From the NCBI GenBank assembly GCA_964535545.1, contig CAZHUT010000033.1, positions 1 to 10,160 on the forward strand: a DNA stretch of 10,160 nucleotides, given 5' to 3'. A model generated the notes under the pieces. The model did no database searches and was not told where the DNA came from. It was given only the letters and a program-made list of their open reading frames with translations. Position numbers and translations under genes: made by a program. Below are positions 1 to 6,450 of the stretch, piece after piece. The stretch is from DALYCO01 sp964535545 (GTDB lineage Bacteria > Patescibacteriota > Minisyncoccia > Phycocordibacterales > UBA9973). Every line of letters starts with the position of its first letter. Positions within the stretch are counted from its first letter, which is position 1.

Positions 1-497
1 AGGATCGTTCGGGCGCATCATTCTTCACTATTTCTCTTGCCGCACAATTGCATGCGGTTGGAAATAAGTTGCTCATCTTCACGGCCTTTCAAATGGCGCG
101 GGAGGAATTTATGAATCAGATTGCGGAAACTTCGGACAAAGTGTTTTATCTGGAATCAGAAGATGATTATGAGAAGGCTAAAGAATTCCAGACAATCATT
201 ATCAAAAGCGGTAATGTAGATTTATTTATGAAAATACTTACTCAGGTTTCGGATCGGATTGTATTTGTGAAAAATATCGAAACCATTGATCAGGATATTT
301 CTGCGGAACTCGTGAAGCATCCTTTCGTTGTTTCGGGCGATCTTGAAGTTAATCCAAAACAAAATAAGTGGCTGACATATCAGTATGCCGGAATGATACT
401 TTTTTCTCCGACTATTAATGCCGCATTACCTGCGCTGGTAAAATATCAGGCGTTGTTTATTACAAGTGGTTCTGATCAAATAATTGCATTGAGTTAA
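1..497 (+). CDS. C-terminal part of a hypothetical protein, possibly a RecA-like/P-loop-type fold (5' end outside window)
   Basis: The frame is open from base 3 to a TAA at 495-497 with no clear internal start, so the gene begins upstream. About 164 residues are visible. They start DRSGASFFTISLAAQL, which resembles the end of a Walker A loop and its helix, but with Ala where the catalytic Lys of a GKS/GKT would be. Further on, hydrophobic strands alternate with helices (KLLIFTAF, DRIVFVKNIE, HPFVVSGDLE, AGMILFSP), a pattern compatible with an alpha/beta NTPase core. This is inference from strand pattern only; I do not recognise the family. The next gene starts 4 bases after the stop, so the two are probably co-transcribed. 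If the lysine is really absent, the protein may bind but not hydrolyse nucleotide. Confidence 0.6.
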   Translation, partial: DRSGASFFTISLAAQLHAVGNKLLIFTAFQMAREEFMNQIAETSDKVFYLESEDDYEKAKEFQTIIIKSGNVDLFMKILTQVSDRIVFVKNIETIDQDISAELVKHPFVVSGDLEVNPKQNKWLTYQYAGMILFSPTINAALPALVKYQALFITSGSDQIIALS

Positions 498-501
498 TTG
501 T

Positions 502-2253
502 ATGGATAGAAATTGCCAGGATTGTAAAAAAGAATTTCTGATCGATTCCGAAGATCAGGCATTTTATGAGCGCATGAAAGTTCCGCTGCCAACATTTTGT
601 TCGATGTGTCGTTGGAAGCGCCGCGCTGCATATCGCAATCAACACAAAATGTTTCGCGTGAAGGATGCATTTACTGGCGAAATAATTTTCTCGCTTTTTC
701 CGCCAGAATCTGGCCGCAAAGTAGTAACTCAGGAAGAATGGTTTTCAGACAATTGGAATCCAATGGATTATGGGCGCGATTATGATTTCTCCAAAAACTT
801 TTTTGAGCAATTGTTTGAATTGCATAAAGAAGTGCCGGTTTACAATTTGAATGTGAAGCAAATGGTGAACAGTCCGTATGCTGCCAATGCTTCATATCTC
901 AAAAATTGCTACTTGCTGTTTAACTCAAATACTTCAGAAAATTGTTTGTATGGAAATGCAGTGGATGTTTGTCGCGACTCTTTGGATAATTCAAACATCA
1001 ATCATTGCGAACGATGTTATGAAGGATTTTGGCTGCAGAATTGCTATCAGTGTTACTACACCATCATGAGTGTTGATTGTCGCAACATGTGGTTTTCACG
1101 CGACTGTTTAGGCTGTACGGATTGCTTTGGTTGTACCAATTTACGAAAGGCTTCGCACTGTATTTTCAACAAGCAGTATTCAAAGGAGGAGTATGAGCGG
1201 ATTTTGGGGGAAATGAATTTGCACACAGAAGCGGGGGTTCGCGCGGCTCGCTTCGCGAGCCGCGCCTTCTGGAAGACGCAGCCACACAAATACCATCAAG
1301 GTCTCAAGAACCTGAATTCGACTGGAAACTACGTTTCACACTCCAAAATGGTAAAGGACAGTTACCTTGTCCGTGACAGTGAAAACCTGCGTTACTGCCA
1401 AAATATGCTAGTTCCAGGCAACAAAGACTGTTACGATACCTCATTTTGGGGCGAGAAGACTGAGCTCAACTATGAAACAAGTGTCTGTGGTGAGAACTCA
1501 TATAACCTTAAATTCTCTTGGGATTGCTGGCCGAATGTGCGTGAAACAGAGTATTCCCTGCATCTCAAGTCCTCATCTGACTGTTTTGGTTGCGTTGGGC
1601 TTAAAAATGCTAAGTACTGCATCCTGAATAAGCAGTATTCCAAGGAAGACTACGAAAACCTTGTTTCACGCATCAAAAAACACATGGACGATATGCCATT
1701 TTTCGGTAAAGATGGCTGTGTTTATAAGTACGGCGAGTTCTTTCCAATCGACTTGGTTCCCTTTGGCTACAACAATTCCCTAGCCCAAGAACACTTCATC
1801 TACTCAAAAGAGGAAGCTGAAGCCAAGGGTTACCCATGGATTGAGGTTGATCGCGGAAGTTACACGATTACCGTGAAAGCAGCTGATCTGCCGGAAAGCA
1901 TTGATGAGGTGAAAGACGACATCCTGAAAGATATCATCGAGTGTGAAACATGTCAGTACGCTTTCCGTATTATGCCTGATGAACTCACTTTCCTCCGCCG
2001 TGAAAGCTTGCCTCTTCCCCGTCACTGTAGCGATTGCCGCCACAAGTATCGAATGGAAGATCGACTGAAAGCAGACCTTTACGATGGTCATTGTATGTGT
2101 GTCGGAACAAGTGATGAAACACATCAGTATCAAAATTCAGTTTCCCACAGTCACGGTGAAACGCGCTGCGAAGAGACCTTCATGACCGGCTACTCCCCTG
2201 ATTCAGGTGCAATTGTGTACTGCGAAGGTTGCTACCAGCAAGAAACCGCGTAA
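502..2253 (+). CDS. Cysteine-rich multi-zinc-ribbon protein A (583 aa), function unknown
   Basis: The ends carry zinc-ribbon-like quartets: C5xxC8-x24-C33xxC36 at the N-terminus, and C481xxC484-x24-C509xxC512 followed by C531xC533...C556...C574xxC577 at the C-terminus. Both ends share the wording CxxC...F...(D/E)..FY/FL...P.P..C..CR. Between them (about 130-220 and 290-370) Cys, Asn and Tyr recur every 10-12 residues, such as NCYLLF and CERCYE, suggesting a repetitive, possibly solenoid, metal-rich core. An internal duplication ends in NKQYSKEEYE (residue 223) and NKQYSKEDYE (residue 376). The cysteines alone predict several structural Zn sites; no enzymatic motif or signal peptide is visible. 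The protein at 3642-5315 is a clear paralogue with the same domain order. No Shine-Dalgarno precedes the ATG at 502, which lies 4 bases after the upstream gene, so translational coupling is plausible. Codon use changes sharply near residue 245. The role is unknown; nucleic-acid or protein binding is only a guess from the ribbons. Confidence 0.88.
   Translation: MDRNCQDCKKEFLIDSEDQAFYERMKVPLPTFCSMCRWKRRAAYRNQHKMFRVKDAFTGEIIFSLFPPESGRKVVTQEEWFSDNWNPMDYGRDYDFSKNFFEQLFELHKEVPVYNLNVKQMVNSPYAANASYLKNCYLLFNSNTSENCLYGNAVDVCRDSLDNSNINHCERCYEGFWLQNCYQCYYTIMSVDCRNMWFSRDCLGCTDCFGCTNLRKASHCIFNKQYSKEEYERILGEMNLHTEAGVRAARFASRAFWKTQPHKYHQGLKNLNSTGNYVSHSKMVKDSYLVRDSENLRYCQNMLVPGNKDCYDTSFWGEKTELNYETSVCGENSYNLKFSWDCWPNVRETEYSLHLKSSSDCFGCVGLKNAKYCILNKQYSKEDYENLVSRIKKHMDDMPFFGKDGCVYKYGEFFPIDLVPFGYNNSLAQEHFIYSKEEAEAKGYPWIEVDRGSYTITVKAADLPESIDEVKDDILKDIIECETCQYAFRIMPDELTFLRRESLPLPRHCSDCRHKYRMEDRLKADLYDGHCMCVGTSDETHQYQNSVSHSHGETRCEETFMTGYSPDSGAIVYCEGCYQQETA
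1241..1265 (+). repeat. GC-rich perfect hairpin inside the cysteine-rich gene
   Basis: An 11-bp perfect inverted repeat, gcgcggctcgc / gcgagccgcgc, is separated by a 3-base loop (ttc). It is read in frame as residues about 247-255 (RAARFASRA). All 22 arm bases but four are G or C, in a gene that is otherwise AT-leaning. It sits between the first NKQYSKEEYE motif and the conserved KY of the next module. The matching stretch of the paralogue is nearly the same length (39 against 40 residues between the motifs) but encodes a Lys/Glu-rich helix. Confidence 0.8.
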
Positions 2254-2303
2254 AAAAATATCCCGGGCCGTTACACAGTAACAGTCCGGGATAAAATATT
2301 TAT
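2252..2303. terminator. Bidirectional intrinsic terminator between convergent genes
   Basis: The arms 2260-2274 and 2278-2292 pair over 15 positions, with one G-T wobble and one C-A mismatch, around a 3-base loop (aca). The minus-strand side is followed by seven Ts (complement of 2252-2258), so it should stop the gene at 2332-2919 well. The plus-strand side has the weaker tail aaaatattt and would serve the gene ending at 2253. Confidence 0.8.
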
Positions 2304-2331
2304 GAAGAAAATCTAAAGAAAGCGTGAAACG

Positions 2332-2919
2332 CTACTCCGGTTTTTTGAATGTGAACGTAACCGTCGTAACTCCTTCTACGGGTTTGGTGAAAAACATTTT
2401 TACGCGGGAACCTGGGGCAGGTTCCGTACTCGTACCTTTCAAGGCCAAGCCAAGGGCATCGTAAAATTCCTGTCCTTTAGAGCTTATGGAGTCTTCGATT
2501 GTCCGTATGGGTCCGTTAAGGTCTTCGACTAATGCAGCCTGTTCAAGGATTCTTGCACCGATGGCATCATGAACAATTTGTAAACTGTCGCTTAAACTAA
2601 GCAGGCTGTCGATAGTCGGAGGGTATTCGGTTGATTCTTCCTCGGCCAGGTTGGAGATGATTTCGTTTACTTTATTCATCTCGGTTTGTATTTCCTGCAA
2701 GGAATCGTTCTCGTTATTAATCATTCCGAGATAGTGGTCTTGAACGCGGATTATGGAGTCCTTCAGTGCATACAATTTTTTGATGGTCTGAATGTAGGGC
2801 GTCCACCTGCTCACCTGTATGGTGGTAGGCTTGTGGCGAATTTCCACGTTAAGTGAATCTTGTCCGTACGCGGCACAGGCAGTTACAATCACTGCGAAGA
2901 GTAGTAGTGTTCTTTTCAT
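2332..2919 (-). CDS. Secreted or lipoprotein-like helical protein (195 aa), function unknown
   Basis: I chose the ATG at 2919 because it places a typical export signal at the N-terminus: MKR, then the hydrophobic stretch TLLLFAVIVTA, then C14. VTAC fits a lipobox, so lipidation at Cys14 is possible. Cleavage by signal peptidase I near AYG/Q is the alternative. Upstream in-frame starts (TTG at 2964, ATG at 2946) would only add a polar extension ahead of the signal. The mature part is mostly predicted helix, with long heptad-like stretches (about residues 45-150: IKKLYALKDSIIRVQ, MNKVNEIISNLAEEE, IDSLLSLSDSLQ), consistent with a coiled coil. It ends in a short strand-rich tail (VKMFFTKP, VTTVTFTFKK). 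I do not recognise a family. It has its own terminator downstream and is divergent from the gene at 3003. Confidence 0.78.
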   Translation of the reverse strand: MKRTLLLFAVIVTACAAYGQDSLNVEIRHKPTTIQVSRWTPYIQTIKKLYALKDSIIRVQDHYLGMINNENDSLQEIQTEMNKVNEIISNLAEEESTEYPPTIDSLLSLSDSLQIVHDAIGARILEQAALVEDLNGPIRTIEDSISSKGQEFYDALGLALKGTSTEPAPGSRVKMFFTKPVEGVTTVTFTFKKPE

Positions 2920-2957
2920 TTCAATTGTTTTGCCATACTCTACCATGAAATGAAAAA

Positions 2958-2985
2958 TTGACAATTTTCCTAGAAACGGTAACGT
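2958..2985 (+). promoter_or_regulatory. Possible promoter of the gene at 3003
   Basis: A perfect -35 TTGACA (2958-2963) is followed after 16 bases by TAACGT (2980-2985), a weak -10 that keeps only the key T, A and final T. Transcription would start around 2992, leaving a leader of about 10 bases with no Shine-Dalgarno. Confidence 0.4.
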
Positions 2986-3002
2986 AAAGAAAAAACCACA
3001 GC

Positions 3003-3581
3003 ATGAACCGCGACCTTGAAATTAAGTCCCTGTCTGGACCATTAACCCCGAATGATGTGCTGAACATCGCCAAACAACTGGAAGGCAATATTGAAGTTTC
3101 GTTTACAAGCGATGACGAAGACCATATCTATTATGGCGAGTTTGATATCAAAATATCGCTTGCCGAAATTTACGCCATGATGAACTGTACTGCCGTACCA
3201 CTTGTTCCCGATGCTAACCATATGGATCGTTTCTATGATGAGCGTGAATTCAGGTGTTTAGTTGTCCATCAGCCACACTATACAGTGCACCTTGCCGAAA
3301 TAAATTTTAACAACAAGAAGATGCGGTTAGAAAACCTTTCTTCAGAAATCACTGTTGATAAAGAGCTACTGTTCATTTTCTTTGAAAAAGTTCCAGCTGT
3401 AATGATCGAGTGTGAGGTATTCCTGAACGATGAGTCAGAAATTCCTTCTACTATTATATTGTTTGATCAGTTGTTGGATTTGTTGGAAGAAGAAAAGGCT
3501 GATGAAACATTCGATTATATTGATCCGAACTCTGTTATAACTATTACTGGTTTCCAAGGAGGAACAAGCAGTAACAATTAA
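3003..3581 (+). CDS. Hypothetical acidic protein (192 aa)
   Basis: I do not recognise this protein. It has no signal peptide or membrane segment and is rich in Asp and Glu, so it is probably soluble and cytoplasmic. Its second half reads as alternating strands and helices: CLVVHQPHYTVHLAEINF, then the pair ELLFIFFEKVPAVMIECEVFL and STIILFDQLLDLLEEE. The C-terminus ends in a glycine/serine/asparagine tail (GFQGGTSSNN). It is a single-gene unit: a promoter-like TTGACA lies 40 bases upstream and a strong terminator 25 bases downstream. The ATG at 3003 is the first in frame after the promoter. It is divergent from the lipoprotein-like gene, but nothing ties the two functionally. Confidence 0.8.
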   Translation: MNRDLEIKSLSGPLTPNDVLNIAKQLEGNIEVSFTSDDEDHIYYGEFDIKISLAEIYAMMNCTAVPLVPDANHMDRFYDEREFRCLVVHQPHYTVHLAEINFNNKKMRLENLSSEITVDKELLFIFFEKVPAVMIECEVFLNDESEIPSTIILFDQLLDLLEEEKADETFDYIDPNSVITITGFQGGTSSNN

Positions 3582-3606
3582 TTTTTGTATATATATCTAT
3601 CTACAT

Positions 3607-3640
3607 AAAATGCCCCCATATATGGAGGCATTTTTTTTTT
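3607..3640 (+). terminator. Intrinsic terminator of the gene ending at 3581
   Basis: A hairpin centred at 3620/3621 (left arm from 3607, right arm to 3634) pairs with one C-A mismatch. It includes the self-complementary catatatg and is followed by a run of ten Ts (3631-3640). The stop codon of the convergent gene begins at 3642-3644. The same hairpin has a four-T tail on the minus strand, so it may also stop that gene. Confidence 0.85.
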
Positions 3641-3641
3641 C

Positions 3642-5315
3642 TTACTGAACTTCGCGCTGGTAGCACGGTTCGCAGTAGATAATCTCTGGTCGGTTTGGAG
3701 CGTAAGTTGTTTCAAATTCTTGCTGACAAATGCCCGCATGGTCATGGTTCCCTTGGGTACACATGCATGATCGATGCCAAAGTTTTCTCCCATTGCGTTT
3801 CGCGATACGAGCTTGGTGGCGACATTCAAAATCCTTTCTCGGAATCGGCAAATGCATTTTTCGGTAGAAATCGAGTTCGGCTTGGGTTAGACGGAAATTT
3901 TTGTTACATGATTCGCAGACCAAAATTTCCTGAAGGATACTGTTCGGAACTTCTTCAATAGTTTCTGGCATCTTTCCCTTTTGAATTGTCTCTTTTCCAA
4001 AAGTACCACCCGCTTCTTCTCGCCACTTGAATCCCTGGGCCAAGGCCTGTTCCTTGGTTAACGGGAAAAAATCTTGTGCCAATGCTTCGTTGTAGCAGAA
4101 AGGCGCGATTGCGGGATCAAAGAATTGCCCGTAATCTTTATCCGATTTCATCTGTTCGTCTATTTTCTTGCGCAACTCCAAATATTCTTCTTTGGAATAT
4201 TCTTTATTTAGAATCATGTATGAACCCTTTCGAACAGCTATACAGCCTAGCGCATTCGACAAATGATGGCAGCTTTCACAGTATTCAACTTCGTTGCAAT
4301 AGAAGACGAACGCAGAATTTTTTAGTCTACTTCCTTCAAGAGCACCCATGATGTTGTAGCCAAACGCTGGTTTATAGTAGTAGTTATTGCAATCCATGCT
4401 GTCGATAGGACTTTCTGTGTCTGTCATGTATGAGCAATTTTTTGCATCATATGTATCGAAAAGCATCGTGCCATCGTGGCAGTTATGAAGATAATCACCC
4501 GTAACGTTATGGCACTTCACCTGAGAAGAATATTTGCGAATCGCTTTACTCTTCAGTTCTTCAAACTCCTTCTTCGCCTTTTCAATATTTTCATAGCTCG
4601 ATAGAATTTCTTTTTTCTTCTGCTCAAATTCTTCTTTCGAATATTTTACGTTTAAGATTGAATTTGACACGTGCCGTCCATTTGTACAGAAAATACTATT
4701 CTGACTATCCCGCATGTTATAACAAAACAATAAGTCACTTGATGATTGGCACTGTTCGGAAAACATGCAATTGAAGCACTGTCGGCAGTCTATACATTCA
4801 TAACACCGTTCTGACTCATGCAGGAATGCGCAGTCTACACATTGCTTGTCACGCTGAAGCAATCTACCGTAGAGGCAGTCTTCGTTGTAATCTGCTGCAA
4901 ATATCAAATAGCAGTCTTTGTTTTCAGCTGAGCCATTCGTATAGTCACTCCGAACATTATTGAATGCCATGAGACTAAGGCGTGGCACTTTATGTTGCAA
5001 AGCCCGGTATTGGTCGAAGAATGATTTTGTGAAATCATAATCCTGGCCGTAACTTTTCGGATCCCAGTTATCACTCCACCAGCATGTGTGGCAGTAGACA
5101 GTATATAGCGATTCCGGTGAGTACACAGAAATCATGTCCTTTTTGCACAGATCGCATGGCCGTTTATAAAATGTTCGTTCGTTGCGGAATACTAAGCGGC
5201 GCTTCATGCGACAGTCCGGGCAGTATAAGGGGTCCGGGCTTTTCATCTGTTCATAGAAGATTGTATCTTCAGGACGAATCTCAAATTGTTCGTTACAAGT
5301 TGCGCAGGTAGTCAT
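3642..5315 (-). CDS. Cysteine-rich multi-zinc-ribbon protein B (557 aa), paralogue of the protein at 502-2253
   Basis: It has the same architecture as protein A. The N-terminal ribbon is C4xxC7-x24-C32xxC35, and a second ribbon, C54xxC57-x17-C75xxC78, has no cysteines at the matching place in A. A WWSDNWDPKSYGQDYDF block follows (WFSDNWNPMDYGRDYDF in A). A Cys/Asn/Tyr-periodic core then leads to two NxxYSKEE(F/Y) motifs, the block EALAQDFFPLTKEQALAQGFKW, and C-terminal ribbons. The first C-terminal ribbon is broken: the position of A's Cys509 is Asp495 (PRKDFEC instead of PRHCSDC). A Lys/Glu-rich helix (EQKKKEILSSYENIEKAKKE) separates the core halves and may be a coiled coil. No catalytic motif, signal peptide or Shine-Dalgarno is seen. 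The gene starts 26 bases after a 32-codon membrane-peptide gene and probably shares its transcript. Function unknown; zinc binding is inferred from the cysteines. Confidence 0.88.
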   Translation of the reverse strand: MTTCATCNEQFEIRPEDTIFYEQMKSPDPLYCPDCRMKRRLVFRNERTFYKRPCDLCKKDMISVYSPESLYTVYCHTCWWSDNWDPKSYGQDYDFTKSFFDQYRALQHKVPRLSLMAFNNVRSDYTNGSAENKDCYLIFAADYNEDCLYGRLLQRDKQCVDCAFLHESERCYECIDCRQCFNCMFSEQCQSSSDLLFCYNMRDSQNSIFCTNGRHVSNSILNVKYSKEEFEQKKKEILSSYENIEKAKKEFEELKSKAIRKYSSQVKCHNVTGDYLHNCHDGTMLFDTYDAKNCSYMTDTESPIDSMDCNNYYYKPAFGYNIMGALEGSRLKNSAFVFYCNEVEYCESCHHLSNALGCIAVRKGSYMILNKEYSKEEYLELRKKIDEQMKSDKDYGQFFDPAIAPFCYNEALAQDFFPLTKEQALAQGFKWREEAGGTFGKETIQKGKMPETIEEVPNSILQEILVCESCNKNFRLTQAELDFYRKMHLPIPRKDFECRHQARIAKRNGRKLWHRSCMCTQGNHDHAGICQQEFETTYAPNRPEIIYCEPCYQREVQ

Positions 5316-5341
5316 ATGTTTGAATGTTGATAACTAAGTGA

Positions 5342-5440
5342 TTAATGGAGATCGGGCTTTCGACCACTTCCAGGCGGCAGTATGACCGCAATGAAAATTA
5401 GGATTACGACTATCGTTGTAATTATCCTTACTATGTTCAT
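5342..5440 (-). CDS. Small one-pass membrane peptide (32 aa), leaderless
   Basis: An ATG at 5440-5438 opens 32 codons ending in TAA at 5344-5342. The peptide starts MNIVR, continues as an uninterrupted hydrophobic helix of about 16 residues (IITTIVVILIFIAVIL), and ends in a polar basic tail beginning PPGSGRK. That is the layout of a small single-span membrane protein, probably with its tail in the cytoplasm or anchored by it. The ATG is only 7 bases from a perfect TATAAT, so the mRNA would begin at or next to the start codon. The stop is 26 bases upstream of the cysteine-rich gene, making a likely two-gene operon. No family is recognised; a role as membrane anchor or partner of the cysteine-rich protein is inference. 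The alternative is a chance ORF in a 5' leader, but start placement and composition argue against that. Confidence 0.62.
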   Translation of the reverse strand: MNIVRIITTIVVILIFIAVILPPGSGRKPDLH

Positions 5441-5447
5441 GTATCAC

Positions 5448-5475
5448 ATTATAGCAATTTGAAATTAAATGTCAA
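5448..5475 (-). promoter_or_regulatory. Consensus sigma-70-type promoter for the membrane-peptide/cysteine-rich operon
   Basis: On the minus strand TTGACA (5475-5470) and TATAAT (5453-5448) are both perfect matches, with a 16-base spacer. The ATG of the small peptide follows the -10 box by 7 bases, so the transcript is expected to be leaderless. Confidence 0.85.
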
Positions 5476-5476
5476 G

Positions 5477-5499
5477 AATAATCGTCAAATAATCTTCAA
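5477..5499. repeat. Tandem 12-base direct repeat with 11-base period, possible operator
   Basis: The units aataatcgtcaa (5477-5488) and aataatcttcaa (5488-5499) differ at one base and recur at 11 bases, about one helical turn. They lie directly upstream of the -35 box of the minus-strand promoter. They could be a binding site for the divergent TrmB-like regulator or an AT-rich UP element. The region is AT-rich, so chance is not excluded. Confidence 0.35.
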
Positions 5500-5554
5500 T
5501 TTAGCTTAAATTTAAAGGTTATTTTAAACATATAATAATTTTTGTGGAAATTAA

Positions 5555-5584
5555 TTGACACAAATACAGCTTATCCTGTATACT
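5555..5584 (+). promoter_or_regulatory. Promoter of the TrmB-like regulator, leaderless
   Basis: TTGACA (5555-5560), an 18-base spacer and TATACT (5579-5584) form a near-consensus promoter. The ATG at 5591 begins 7 bases after the last base of the -10 box (6 bases between), so transcription should start at the start codon itself. Confidence 0.8.
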
Positions 5585-5590
5585 TAAAGC

Positions 5591-6373
5591 ATGAAAAAAG
5601 GAATTTCATCGAAATTGGAATCAATGTTGCTCTTAGTTGGTTTCTCAACAAAAGAAATATGTGTATATCTTGCCCTTTTGGAGCTTGGAAAAGGAACTGT
5701 TTCGCAGATTGCTCGAAAGGCAGGAATTAACCGTACAACAGGCTACGATATCTTGGACGGGTTGGTGGTAAAGGGAGTTGTTTCAATTTCTGGCAAGGAA
5801 CCAAAGCAGGAATACATTGCAGAATCTCCTGAAGCGATTAAGAAATACATCTCCAGAGAAATTGAAAATAAGAAGCAGGCGTTGGCGGAAGTTGAAACTA
5901 TAGTCCCCGAACTAACAACACTGCATAACAAAACTGCGCGGCCAAAAGTTTTCTTTTATGAAGGTAAAGAGGGTTTGGAAAAGGTATATGAAGACACTCT
6001 CTCTTCTCATGAGGAAATTCGTGCATATGCCAGTGTGGAGGATATTCAGCCGACACTCCCCCATTATTTTCCTGAGTATTATAAACGCCGTGCGAGAAAA
6101 GGAATTCGTATCCGGGCGATATTCCCAGAGTCGGAGGATGCACGAGAGCGAGCTAGTTTGGATTTGGAAGAGATTCGCCAGTCCCTCATAGTTCCTGCAG
6201 ATAAGTTTGGTTTTCATCCTGAAATTAACATCTATGACAACAAAGTCATGATCGCCTCCTGGCGCGAAAAGCTCGGTATCATCATCGAATCAAGCGAGAT
6301 TGCCGATGCGATGAAGAAGATTTATGAGCTGGCGTGGGCTGAAGCAAAGCGGCTTGATAAGGATTTGCGGTAG
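5591..6373 (+). CDS. TrmB-like transcriptional regulator (260 aa)
   Basis: Residues about 8-70 form a winged helix-turn-helix: LLLVGFSTKEICVYLALLEL, then the HTH core TVSQIARKAGINRTTGYDIL (36-55) and the wing LVVKGVVSISGKEPKQEYIA. This is the TrmB-family pattern of an early 'G-(F/L)-x-x-KE-x-x-VY-x-x-LL-x-x-G' helix followed by 'IA-x-x-(A/S)-GI-x-R-x-T-x-Y'. A linker helix (about 81-113) is followed by a C-terminal domain (from PKVFFYEGKEGLEKVYEDTL) resembling the phospholipase-D-like sensor half of TrmB-type regulators, which usually binds a ligand rather than acting as an enzyme. Length fits the family. It is expected to bind promoter DNA as a dimer. Placement head-to-head with the membrane-peptide/cysteine-rich operon makes that operon, and its own promoter, the first candidate targets (inference). 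The start is fixed by a promoter 6 bases away. Confidence 0.88.
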   Translation: MKKGISSKLESMLLLVGFSTKEICVYLALLELGKGTVSQIARKAGINRTTGYDILDGLVVKGVVSISGKEPKQEYIAESPEAIKKYISREIENKKQALAEVETIVPELTTLHNKTARPKVFFYEGKEGLEKVYEDTLSSHEEIRAYASVEDIQPTLPHYFPEYYKRRARKGIRIRAIFPESEDARERASLDLEEIRQSLIVPADKFGFHPEINIYDNKVMIASWREKLGIIIESSEIADAMKKIYELAWAEAKRLDKDLR

Positions 6374-6434
6374 TTGAGCAGATGTTTTCTGATTGAACAG
6401 TTATTGAACCGCAGTTTATTTTTTGATACTGTGT

Positions 6435-6439
6435 AAGGA
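6435..6439 (+). promoter_or_regulatory. Shine-Dalgarno-like site for the gene at 6451
   Basis: AAGGA lies 11 bases before the ATG at 6451 and supports that start over the in-frame ATG at 6469. It is one of few recognisable ribosome sites in the window, where several other genes appear leaderless. Confidence 0.45.
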
Positions 6440-6450
6440 AATAGTCCCTT

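Noticed and set aside
1804..2133. A 109-codon minus-strand frame within the cysteine-rich gene.
   Set aside because: It is a shadow of the well-supported plus-strand gene, antisense to its conserved C-terminal ribbon, with no promoter or start signal.
6404..6430. Possible promoter TTGAAC-15-GATACT ahead of the gene at 6451.
   Set aside because: The spacer is too short and both boxes are weak. The gene may instead be transcribed from further upstream.
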